Assembly (NCBI RefSeq): GCF_020921035.1 | Contig: NC_063152.1 | Coordinates: forward strand, 28,581,903 to 28,645,902 | From: Rhodamnia argentea | Lineage: Eukaryota; Streptophyta; Magnoliopsida; Myrtales; Myrtaceae | DNA length: 64,000 nt | Direction: 5' to 3' | Shown here: piece after piece, positions 11,992-23,400 of the stretch | Layout: each line of letters begins with the position of its first letter | Numbering within the stretch: position 1 is the stretch's first letter | Notes under the pieces: model-generated | What the model was told of the DNA's origin: nothing | What the model saw: the letters and a program-made list of their open reading frames with translations, nothing else | Databases searched by the model: none | Made by a program: the position numbers and the translations under genes

Positions 11992-12423
11992 GTAAGATCA
12001 GAATTACCCGTAAAGCATTGGGCGCTGGTTGAGGCTTTAGAGTGAAGAAAGGCAAGACTTTGACTGCTTTTTCTCCAAACAACGTTAATCTTGAGCTTTA
12101 CCCGTCTGAGAGGTTCAACAATCCGAGCAAGTCTTTGTTGCATTATGCTGGAAATTTAAGTTTCTGTGCTGAAAATTACTGCATTGCCAATTGATTAATT
12201 GAGAATGTCTATATATCTTTAGCGTGTTGTCTCAACGATTCCGAGAGTCTTTTAGACATCTATTTTGCTGTGACTGAATTTGGTGAGATTGTGATCGAGT
12301 CATCGGGCTGTTCTTGTGATTTTGTTACAGTGTAGTCTGGCACGCAGATTCTTTGATTTAGCTCATAGACATCGATTGTCTTGCGCAAATATTTTGCTTA
12401 TGCGCTGCATCTTCCTTGTACAG
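11992..12423 (+). other. Probable intron in the 5' leader of the TRM gene
   Basis: A strong donor (TTTGAAG|GTAAGATC at 11992) and an acceptor (TTGTACAG ending at 12423) bracket an AT-rich stretch just upstream of the chosen start codon at 12458. The preceding 11500-11990 is pyrimidine-rich and would be the first, non-coding exon. This is inferred from signals only. Confidence 0.5.
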
Positions 12424-12457
12424 CAATCAATATCCTGAGCAATTCTAACAACTTGCG

Positions 12458-15400
12458 ATGGCAAAGAAGTCGCAAAGGCGGCCTGTACAGCGTGAGAAAA
12501 ATCAGGCAAGCTGTATGTGGGGTCTGATTAGAATACTGGATTTTCGTTCCTCTAGGAAGCTGCTAACAGACCAAACAAGGCCAGATCGCCTAGTTGCTGG
12601 TGAGCATTTCTTTTATGGTATTCAATATTTCTTCAGTATGGTACATATGCATAAGATGTTAGCTCTTTGTCGAGAAATTACTTGTGATAAAACTCATTTG
12701 CTATGCATTAGTTTCTTTCCCAATTTTCTTCAGCTGAATGTTACGTGTATGCAGAAAGTTATCCCATCGTCTCCTAATAATGAGCTCATGCAATTGCAAA
12801 CTAGTTTGATGATGGGGCAGTGCGCACATATTCTGAATTGTACCTTTTTCCTTCTGCAGGTGCTGCAAACCCAAGAAATAAACTTGAATTGCTAAATAGT
12901 TGCGATGAAGATCTTGAAGGAATGCTGGTAAGCATAGTCAGAATAGTTTTGAAGATTATCTCTGCAATATTTCCCATACTGCTGTAGCTCAGATGGTCTT
13001 CTATTGATAATAAGTAATCTATTCACGACCGGCTGATGAAATTTCCAGGATTGCGAAGAAGGAATGGAAATGATTGGTGCAGCTGGAAAGAATAGTGTGA
13101 AATCACTCATTGAAAAAGAATTGGTCAGCGAGGACGTGAAAACAGGAGTGAGCAAAACTGGAATTGAGCACAAAAGATCTAGTTTAGCGCAGGAGGAGAG
13201 TCAAAGGAAAAAGAACCGTAAAAGAAGTAAGAGAAGTTTGAAGAAAAGCTATGATTTGGACAGGGATCATTTTGGGCCCACTGAAGGCTCAGAACTCAAG
13301 TGCTCCTGTGATCAGAACACATATCAACTGTTAGCAGCTAATCACAATGAAAATGAAATAGTGGAGGATCTCTGCCAAGAAATTAGTCAAAAAAGCAGTG
13401 GTTGCAAAAAGTGTGATCCCTATGGTCAAGTTCGGGTGCTGCTAAATTCAAAGCATTCAGACATGGAGGAGAAACTGTTTGAACTGATAAACGAGTTTCT
13501 CAGTAAACAGCTTACTAGCGGGAAGCATCTCAAAGAGTGTGAAAATATGCAGTGCTCCACAGATGTCAAGATGCTCCAATTTCTGGCTTCGGCCGAGTTT
13601 TCACTTTTAGATCTTCTGCGAGATCCAAACAAGACAGTAATGCAGTATATTCAGAGCTTGCAAGATTCTCATCTGGAGTCACCTGAGGAATTTAACTTAT
13701 CAGGAGAGCAAGATGGATTGAGGCAGTATGAAGACTCCCTTCATCATGAACAACTCGACAAGTTGGGAAGAAGAGCCGAGTCTCAGGGAGAGAAGTCTTT
13801 CAATAGGAATGAGAAATCTCCAGTTTCTAACAGGATTGTTATCTTGAAGCCTGGGATGACAGATCCACTGCAACTCAAAAGGGGGTGCAACCCATGCTCA
13901 TCACCTCAAATCCTGTACACTGCTAAGAGGCAGAGCACAAGAGCAAATGCCCACTATTTCATTAGTGATATTAAGAGAAAGCTGAAGAATATGGTTGTGA
14001 AGGAGCATCCGGGAATTACTGTAGATGGTCCCGAGAAATGGCACTGCAGGGGGCAGCCAATTTTAGGAAGTGTTGGGGAAAACGTAGGAAAATGTTCTGC
14101 AAGTAAAGATCACCTCTATGTTGAGCTTGCTGGAATCAAGAGAGAAAAGAGCAAAGATAAACCAGGAGATATTCAAGTGAGCACTAAAATGGAAGCTGCT
14201 GATAATCACGAGCATAGGTTATCAAACGTTTATGTCGAGGCCAAGAAGCATCTCTTCGAGATGCTCAACCATGGGGATGCAGATGCAGTTTCTTTGAGCA
14301 GACAGTGTCCAGAAACCCTGGGGAGGATTCTATCCAATCCCAAGTTAAACTGTTTTCCAACTGTAAGTCCTCGAAGTGATTCAAAGCATGGCATCCTAAA
14401 CCATCCGCACAGTTCGACACGAAGAACTATAGAGTCATGCATTTCCAAGAGTTTCACTGGAAGTGTTCAAACTCTGGAGAGTGACCTAAATATCACAGAG
14501 ATGGTTCTTTCAAGTGATAAAGTAGAAACCGCTGATGCCTCTACTAGAGAGGAGATGATTTCAGAAGGTACAAACCCTTTTAAAACAAACTGTGCACAGG
14601 AAAACTTGTATTTATTGTTGGGGTAAGTTTTCCAGAATTATGTACTCTAAGCAAATAATGCAGATATTTGTGGAGCTACTAGACTGGTAATCCAGGGAGA
14701 CCACCACATCTCTGGTCCTCCTTCAGAACCAGTCAAATCACTCGGCGTATCAGTTGAGTCTATACCTGAAGATGAATGTTCCAAACCCATGACAAAGGTG
14801 AATTAATGCTGCTTGCTCGTGTCGCATGCCGGATACATTGTGTTCGTTGCACTTCAATTTTATTTGGTAATCAAAATGGTCACAAAGATCGAACATTGCC
14901 ACCTCAGGAAGAACATGCCCCTTTATCGCATCATTTTTGCGGCATTGACATTTGCACATTAGAGTTTTTATTAATTGATTGACAATCAAGCGTGGGAGAT
15001 CACATTCTGCTACAGCAACTGAATTTTGGATAGCTATCACTCCATTTTTGTCACAACTTATTGGGGATATTCTCTTCCTGGGGAGAAACAAAAGGAACAA
15101 ATATCCATCAGAACTAGAATTTGAATCCCATCATGTACTCAATTGATATGCTCTTGCGTGTATGTGTATGTGTGTGAACACCTTGGATTGATTATGCCTC
15201 GTCATTCTCAGTGCAATTTTCTCGTTTTCTCCAGAAATCTTATGGCATGGAGCAGCAGCCACTTTCTTTGTGTTCATCTCCTCCAAGTGCTTTAACTATA
15301 AAAAGAGTTGAAGATCTAGAACTTGTCATTGATAGATCGGACCGACCTAGTCCCGTGTCTGTTCTGGAGCCATTATTCACAGAGGATGACATTAGTCCTG

Positions 15401-16196
15401 CATGTCCAGTTCCTGGTAAGCCAGCAAATTGTTGAGGTTACGGTTTCTGATGTGATTGGTGTATTACTGGCGAAACTTCTTTCGTCTAATTTGAAACTTC
15501 TAATGCTTCTCAGTTGAGCTCTCAACACAATCTCTACTAGTTGAATTTGAAGATGACTTTTCAACCACAGATGAGGAGATCTATTTAAGAAACTTTGAGG
15601 CGGAAAAGGAATTAGTTTTCGAATATGTAAAGAAGGTACTCGAAGTCTCTAACCTGGATTGTGATGATCTCTACTTAAAGTCACAATCTTCAGACCAGTT
15701 AATTGAATTGTCAGTCTTGGATGAGGTTGACTTCTTTGGTGACCACCTACATTCTGATCATAAGCTTCTCTTTGATTGCATCAATGAGGTTCTCTTGGAG
15801 GTTTTTGAGTACGATGGCAGCTGCTACCCCAGCGTGTCTTTTGTGAAACGCAGAATTAACCCAATCCCAAACATGAAATATGCTGTCCTCGAAGTATGCA
15901 GAGGAGTTCATTGGCATCTTCTCCCTCTTCCTCTGCCACGATCTTTGGAACAGATCGTCCAAAAGGACATGAGTAGAATGGGAACTTGGATGGGCCTGCA
16001 CTTCGATGTGCAAAATATTGGCGTCGAAATGAGTGAAGCTATTATTGCAGAATTGATAGAGGAGATCATGTCGAGCTGTGTGAATGAGAGAGTTCGGAGA
16101 GCGAATGCCGTCCAATCAGTTTTGCTGGGTCATATGAAATTGGAAGCATGGCCACTGGCTCATGACAAGTATGATCAGATGGTGTTCTTCTGTTGA
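12458..16196 (+). CDS. TRM (TON1-recruiting-motif) family protein with DUF4378
   Basis: Six coding exons (12458-12599, 12860-12927, 13049-14567, 14664-14797, 15235-15415, 15514-16196) join in frame to 908 aa. The start is fixed by the N-terminus MAKKSQRRPVQREK...SCMWGLIRILDF, which is typical of the TRM13/14/15-like branch. Exon 3 is polar and low in complexity, with a basic patch (RKKNRKRSKR) near residue 120. Residues ~740-895 form the DUF4378 domain (FDCINEVLLEVFE, WMGLHFDVQNIG, ELIEEIMSSCV). TRM proteins are known to bring TON1/PP2A complexes to cortical microtubules and to affect division-plane placement and cell shape. I see no VARLMGLD-type motif here, so the exact TON1-binding motif is unproven. 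A 21-bp duplication lies in the 3' UTR. MED12 follows downstream on the same strand. Confidence 0.88.
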
Positions 16197-16246
16197 GTCC
16201 TTTCACAGAGAGAAGGCTGACCGGTTGCGACGGCGATTATGCTGTT

Positions 16247-16288
16247 ATTTACGGTGCTATTTGAGGCATTTACGGTGCTATTTGAGGC
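16247..16288. repeat. 21-bp perfect tandem duplication in the TRM 3' UTR
   Basis: ATTTACGGTGCTATTTGAGGC occurs at 16247-16267 and again at 16268-16288, starting 50 bases after the stop codon. Confidence 0.9.
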
Positions 16289-18540
16289 CAAGAAGGTATT
16301 CATCTGTTACAGCTTGTTCATAGGACTCTTTGTATTTTGCTGTTATTTTACCTCCTTTTTCTGTTCTACTATGGTCAATCTGGAGTCCTGCAGATTTTAG
16401 ACCTTGTAGTTGTAAATAATAGAGGAAACAGCAAGAGTTGCTGAAACAAATGCTAGCGCAAGTTGTTATCATTATGCTCTCTTTTTAGTGTACAAATTTT
16501 CTTCACAAATACTTTGCTAGGCCCCAAGAAGGGGATTTTCTAGCTTGGACCTTGCGTCCGCTGGATCAAGTCCATCATATGCAAGTAAATTATAGCCGGC
16601 AACGGACTTTCGATAGCCGATTCCTCAGGACATAGTGGGAAGCTTGAGAAGTAACTTGAAGAATTAAGATTGAAATTCAAGACAATCATGAGAGGGAGAT
16701 GGCCAATTTGTCTGTCATCTGTGAAAGCGATTCGATAGTGTATGTCATTATCGCATAGGAGCTAACTTTTTTCCTTTCTTTGTTCTCTTTTTCTACTGCA
16801 CTATCTCGTCGCACAGAAGTTGACAAGCAATAGAGCCAAAAAATGATTTTCATTTCAGACTTTTAGCGAGCAAAAGGTCATTTTGCCTCAGCAATTCTCC
16901 ATCGACAACCGATAGAGCCCTTCCTTCTCCAATTAACAACAGAGTAACATGTATAACACGATATACAACATAAGAAGAACCAAGATTGCAGCCACGGGAC
17001 TAGCCACATCATCGAGTCAAACTTTGCTAACACATTGGAAACATAAGTGCACCCGTCCTCCGGCGGTTGGCAGAACTAAAGTATCCCGTATCACGTTTCG
17101 GGTCTCTGCAGACTAAAACGTCGTCGGACGGATCATCGATGAACGCCCCTCATTGGCAAGTTGACATAGCTGTTGCAAACCATTGTGTAATTGGAAAAGT
17201 ATCTAATGTTTGTCCTTTTGACGACCAAAAGAAAGTCAAACCCTCCAAGGGTTGCCTTTGTTTTTCCCTTGACTGGTAAAGTAATTACTCTGTTCTTTGC
17301 AGAGTTCGTTCTGCTTTCTTACTCACTCATCGTTACCGCCATCATCTCCCGGAAATCTTGCAGCTAGGCCTGACTCAGCATCTCCGGCGGCCCTTCTTTT
17401 TTTTTTTTTTTTTTTTTTAAGACTGCGAATTGGCGTGAAACTTTTTTGCCAGGAAACATTTGAAAGTCCAAGTCTCATTTGACATGGGAACTTTGCTCCA
17501 GGGGTGACTCTAGAGAATGATTCGAAGTCCTTTTAAGAGTATTTCTTCTGTGGAAATGTTGCTATGGAACCGGGATTTTAAATAGCGGCCAAGCAGCTGC
17601 CCGCTATGTCCATGGTAGTAGCGATGGTGGGTGTCGCTGCTGCTATCGGTAAGATCACGGTGGTCGCGGCAATCGAATCATTAACTGAGTTCCATGATGC
17701 TACATGCAACAAAAATGTACATAGAGAAGAGGCAAGCATAAGCTTGAAGGACGCACAAAGGAGATATAAAATTGTATCCATGCCGTACCCCCTCGAGTGC
17801 CAAATCTACATATGAATTTAGATGAAGTTAATTGATCACTTGAGTACTGAATTTTCGAACTTTATCCAAATTCACGGCCCCGGTGCCGAAGATATTAGAA
17901 AATGAGTCAAAGAACTTGAAAAGTGCAAATGCTAAACATATTGTGTGCCCCCATTCTATATGGTGACTTCAAACCGTATCGAAAATGGAAGACAGGATGA
18001 TCGAATTGGCTAATTTAGAATTCAAATCTCGAAAATCCGGCCAAAACACCAAATCCGGAGCCGTGCTCGTACTTGGTTAAACGGATTCGGATCCGGCCGA
18101 ATCGGTCCAAGTTTTCCGGAAACGCCGGTCCCATCGTTGTAACGCCAGAAATTTAGCTCCGGGGACGAACACCAGCCGACGGCCAACGGAGGGTGCCTGC
18201 CGCAATCCCATCGGAATCAAAATGGACCAGCCTTTCAAAGCATATGCAGTGAGAGAAAGAACTGTTCAGTTGGGGTTGTGGCATCTGCGGCTTTTACCAT
18301 TTTACCCTCGCTCACGCCAGCTTGCTAAATCCGAACTGGTAATTACCAGTTCCTCGGCAGGTACAAATCTGGAAATTCACGTCAGGTTTAAGCACCCCTA
18401 ATGAATATATCGTTATTATAATAATGGAATAATAATTTATTTTTCGGTAGATCGCCTTCACTTAGCGAAGGAAGCAACAGAGGCATCATCGTCATCATCA
18501 GCAGCAGAGAAAAAAACGCGAAAAAAAATAAAGAAGAAGG
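16289..18540. other. Intergenic region between TRM and MED12
   Basis: The first few hundred bases are probably TRM 3' UTR. The rest holds a poly(T) tract near 17397-17418 and no recognisable gene. A GC-rich open frame at 17606-17815 looks like chance. The last ~200 bases, with TAATAATGGAATAATAA near 18420, would be the MED12 promoter. Confidence 0.4.
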
Positions 18541-18568
18541 GAAAGCTTGCGACTTTCAAACCCCAAGA
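18541..18568. other. Purine/pyrimidine transition just before the MED12 leader
   Basis: A purine-rich run (GAAAAAAACGCGAAAAAAAATA and following GAAGAAGG, shortened here) precedes the CT-rich leader. No further feature is seen. Confidence 0.2.
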
Positions 18569-18664
18569 CTCTTCTTCTTCTTCCTCCTCGTCCTCCTCGC
18601 TCTCTCTCTCTCTCTAGATTGCTGCTTTGTTTCTCGCTCTTCGAATCTCTCATCTTAGGCAAAG
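18569..18664 (+). promoter_or_regulatory. MED12 non-coding first exon, CT-rich leader
   Basis: A CTT/CTC-rich tract, including (CT)8 at 18600-18615, runs to a good donor (GCAAAG|GTACGC, 18665). CT-rich leaders followed by a leader intron are common in broadly expressed plant genes. The exon start is not defined by the sequence. Confidence 0.5.
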
Positions 18665-20388
18665 GTACGCTTCTTCTCGCTTCTCTCGCATCCGATTTCC
18701 CCTCCCCCCGCCTGGTTTCTCGTTCCGAGGTGTCCGGTTATTAGTGGGGGGTTTTTTTTTTGTGACGGAATTACCATCGAAACCCTAGCTCCTACTTGCT
18801 GCTCGGGAATCCGATCCGTCGTGCTGCGCTTGAGCTTTCGAATCGAGTTTTGGCTCAAACCCTAGCTCGTTTGTAGCTGCGGGGGAGTCAGATTTGACTT
18901 CTTCGGCGCCAACGACTGGCGCATGTGTGGAAGTTGCGATTTTGAAGTTAGCTTTTGGACGTAGCTTGATTCAGTGTAATTTGGCGGTTTGGAGTGTGAT
19001 GCTGACTGGGCAGAGTGTTGGCGTTCATTTGCTGTTTTTGGTTTTCAGTGTTTCATCTTATTTTAGCTGGTATCGAGCTCTTGTTTAGAGGGTAAGGTTT
19101 GATAGCTGAGCAGGTGGTGCGGATCATAGTGATTCTTTGGTCATGCACGTTGTGTTTCTTCTGATGAGGGATTTTGGTGAAGCACATTGGGTGCAAATGT
19201 GAATGTGGCATGTTTTGGGATTACGGTATTGCGGTTGTGCTCTCTCCTAGTGAAACTTGTTGTTCTTCTACAGTTTGTATATTGATAGAATGGTTACTGA
19301 GAAGATGTAGTTATAACGATTTGGTCCTTCTAGAGAGCTGCTTATGATGAATTCGTGTTGTTTCCATATGTGGCATCAAGGTGTCTGCTCAAGCATAAGT
19401 AGCCTAAGCATGAATGTCTCAGAATATCACTGTGGAAATGACAAGTGTATTGCTTATGATAGCTTAGGCATTGGGTTTTGTCAAACGATATGGTCATGGT
19501 TTTATTAAAGAGTAGGAAAAACGAAAGTGTTTGGTCAGTTGATCAGTTCATTTCTTGTACTACGTCAGTCACAGTACTGTTTCACACTCAATACTGCTAT
19601 GTTCCATAGAAGGTAAGCTATAGTAGAATTGAGGTGCGTCAACTGCATTTTGAGGGAAGCTGAAGGGAAGGACAGAAGTCAAGGGAAATGGCATAGAGGA
19701 AATTGTGGTCAAAATTGCAAAGTCCTGCTGTTATATAAGTGGCTTTTGTGCTATGATGTGGGTGATTTTTTGTGCTGATAGGTCGTGACCCCCTCCATAT
19801 TTCTTTTGCATGTGATTTAATTATACCATTATTAGAACTTTGTAAACTTATTTTCCTGTAGTATTTTTCATGTAGTGTGATTTTTGTGGTTCTTTTTCTT
19901 TTGCACAGTGTTTTTTGACGTACTTGCTATCTATTGTTTATGGGACTTCAAATTGTGTGATTATTTGTAGAGTCGTCTGATATGGTTTTTCTGTCACAAT
20001 GCTGCACTGTGACTTACTTTGATCTTAGTAGAACTGATTAGCCAAGAGCTATTGTACGCTATGGTTTTGTTTCTACCCGTCATTGGGTCTTTTAGATCTT
20101 TGCACATCCTCCTCCGTCCAATATCGCGAAGTTCTGATTAAGGGAGAAAAAGGGTTTCGAGAGCAAAGTTCCTAAAAAATACGTAGGATAATTAACTTCC
20201 TCCAATTGACAAGTCCTTTGAAATTGTCACTAGAACAGACAACGCTAAAGACTCGGGCATTTTCATGATTTTCTTCTCTCTTTCCTAATTATGTATGAGC
20301 GCCCCTTGAGCGCCCCTTGATTTATTTTTAATGACATTCTTTCCAGAGCTTAGTTTGCTAACTTAGGCAAGGATGTCTTTAATTGCAG
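18665..20388 (+). other. Probable 1.7-kb leader intron of MED12 with two telo-boxes
   Basis: Donor GTACGC at 18665 and acceptor AATTGCAG ending at 20388. Two AAACCCTAG telo-box motifs (18780-18788 and 18857-18865) sit near its 5' end, where they are common in genes of the translation and cell-cycle programmes. The span contains no coding homology. The intron is inferred from splice signals and from the position of the MED12 start codon. Confidence 0.5.
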
Positions 20389-20407
20389 TTCAAGGCTGCT
20401 GTGATCT

Positions 20408-20475
20408 ATGCTAGGGGCAGTATGCTGATGGTAGTTGGGAGAGATGCAAAGGTATCCTGTTGCCAACTGCGGTAG
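20408..20475 (+). promoter_or_regulatory. Two upstream ORFs in the MED12 leader
   Basis: After the inferred leader intron the mRNA has an ATG at 20408 opening a 6-codon ORF ending at 20428. A second ATG at 20422 opens a 17-codon ORF ending at 20475. The second overlaps the MED12 start (20444) in another frame. Ribosomes starting there would miss the main start, so the arrangement could lower MED12 translation. Confidence 0.55.
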
Positions 20476-23400
20476 TGCAGTAAATAATAGTACCATTGGC
20501 GGGCCGCCATCTAGAGATACTGCTCGTGCTGAATCGCCTGCTTTATCTTCTAACTCTCCTTTATATTCAAGGTAAATGCTATTATTATTCACTAGACTCG
20601 TACGATTTACCCAGAGCAAAGCTTTTATTATGTGGGTACATACAATTTCACGTAAAGCTATTCTCTTCTGTATTTTGTACAGCAATATGGTGAGAAGCAT
20701 TTGTCAATTATTTCCTTTTGTATTTTCAATTTTGTTGACCTGAGCATGTGACAAGAAAAGGAATAATGTCAATTATTCTCCAGTATTTAGCTTTCTGAGA
20801 ACCCATCAAAGCTTGGCGGTAAGAAAGGCTAGGGTGGGTAGGCTCCATGGGTTAAACAACCAGGCTGTTCTTTCAAAAAAGATAAGAAAAGGCTTTTTGA
20901 GGAACCAATGCAGCTTACGGTTGTTGGAGTTTCTTTGATCTCCACATCTTCCTGCTAATGACATCCCATTTTCCTTTTGTTTACACTGGACCTTGATATT
21001 GTTGAGACTAGGCTTTTGTTTTGAAGAATCACTTGATTTGTTAACTTTTCACTGTTATTTCTTTTCTACTGATGGTTTTTTGTCCTCTTTCTCTGGAACT
21101 TTAAAAACGATCTCGATTTCGCAGGCGGCAGTATCAAATTTCACCTTACAAATTGAAGTGTGAAAAAGAACCTCTGAACTCCAGGTAATTGTTGCAATGA
21201 AGTAAGATGCTTTTGTTGTTCCTTTGACAATGGTCTGTGTAGGAAGCTGTTCCTGTCATTGATTTCAATTGGCATATCAGTGTAGTTAATAGATTTTGTT
21301 TGTCAGTTGCAATTTACAGCAAAATTAGATTTGGTCGGGTACTTGGGATGGTGCTGGTTATTAGTCATTTTACAGCTCTTACTACTTCCTTTCCCTCTTG
21401 TTTTAGCTTATGTTGCTGTGTCTTCTTTTTTTTGCATTACGGTAACAGACTCGGGCCTCCCGATTACCATCCTCAGACTACTGATTGCCCTGAGGAGACC
21501 CTCACAAAAGAGTATGTTCAGTCTGGATATAAGGAAACTGTTGAAGGACTTGAGGTATCTTTAGAAATCAAAACTTTTACCTTTCATTTAAGTCTAGACA
21601 AGGCAATTCCTATGTAGTATTTGTACACGCTGTCAATTTCTTCTCTTGCCCTGTGTTTGCTAATTTTCCCTTATTAATTTTTTAAAATTTGGCTGGGCAC
21701 TTAATATGCTTGTTAGCTCACGTGCCTATATAATGGTCTATCTAGCTGTCTCTGGGGTGTTTCTACTGAAAGGGTACTTCATAGTGATTTATCTTACTAA
21801 ATATGGAAGAAAACCCATTGCAGTCTTGCACCTGAAATGGTACTTGACAGTGGTTTAGAAGAGCAATATGTGCTTTCTCTATTTTATGATATTATCGTTC
21901 TTAACAAGCATTGAATATTTAACCTCCCAACTAGCTGTTACTAAACGTGTGTTTTTTTCTTCTAAATTTTTCCACGTGCTCTAAATTCGAGTCTTGTTGT
22001 GCTTTCTTAATCAAACTGTAAATGAAGATTGGGATGACCTTTTGGGGCATAAAATAGGACTGAAACAACTCCGTTTTATCTATCGATCCATCGTGGAAGA
22101 GCCATGATAGTCATTTTATATCGGATTTGGAGTTACTATAATGCCAAGTACCTTAGTATTGTGATTTTGTGATAGATAAGTTTATTATGAATTTGATTAT
22201 GTCAGGAAGCCAGAGAAATTTCATTATCTCAAGTTACGGTGTTTGGAAAGCCTATTGTTCTGAAGTGCAAGGAGGTTAATCTCTTTATCTTGCTAGGCTG
22301 TGATCAGCCTTGTCTAATTTCTTTTTACTGCTATGAAGTTTCCATGTGCGGTGACTGCATCTTTGACTGGAGCTGATCAGTTGGTTGTTTGGTGCAATTC
22401 TTTTAGGCAATAAGAAAACGATTAAGGGCTATTAATGAGTCTCGAGCTCAGAAGAGGAAGGTATTTGTTTCCCTGTTTCTTCTTACTGATACTGGATTTT
22501 ATATGGCAAACAGCAATAACTAAGTAGAATTTCATACAGTCTTTTGCATGATAGACGGCTTTAGTTTGAGTCATTGGCTCTTTGAGGAGCCTTTTTTTAT
22601 CGCAATGCAAGGTGGTGCTCAAATTCAGTACTTTAAACCACTTCGTGACAGGCTGGTCAAGTCTATGGTGTACCTCTGTCTGGTTCCTTATTGAATAAGT
22701 CTGCTGCTTTTCCCGAGCAAAGGCCATGCGGTGAAGACTTCAGGAAAAGATGGATCGAGGTATGTGTCCTACTGTATTATCTACTGAATACAGGCAGGTG
22801 CTTCATATTCAGCTTATGATGTCAAGCCCTACTCTGTTACCTGTCTTTAACAAGATTTAAGCAGAGATCCAAAAAATTTGGTGGGTACCATGTCAAAAAA
22901 AAAAAAAAAAAACTTTTGCTGTGGTGCTTGCAACAATTGGGTTTTTTTTACCTGTCATGGGAGGGATTCAGAAGTTGATATAGGATATATCAATTGCTTC
23001 ATTTATTTTGGACAATGGGAACTCAAATGTGCTGAAACAGCAAAACTCTTAACAGATCATTTCTCACAGTTGATAATGAGCATGGAGAAATCGGACAGTT
23101 AGATATCTCGGTGAGATAATAACAAATCTATATCTTTATTCTTCTTCTGAACCATGGCTAGAGATGATTGAATTTTAAAATTCTGTTACTATTAAAATGT
23201 TTGGAGGCACAAAGCTGGCCTACAGAAGCTAGTGGCTATCATTGCGGTGTATTTACTAGAAGTTGATTGAATTTGAGTCACTCAGCAGGTAGCTGAGTGG
23301 TACTGGGAATGTTGATATATGTGTTCTTACAATAGTTCAATAAAGTCCTTAGGAAGATAGAATTTAGTAATTAACAAGATTTGTACTAGCTATTAATCCA

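Noticed and set aside
17606-17815. Val/Ala-rich short frame
   Set aside because: Low complexity and no homologous family; treated as intergenic.
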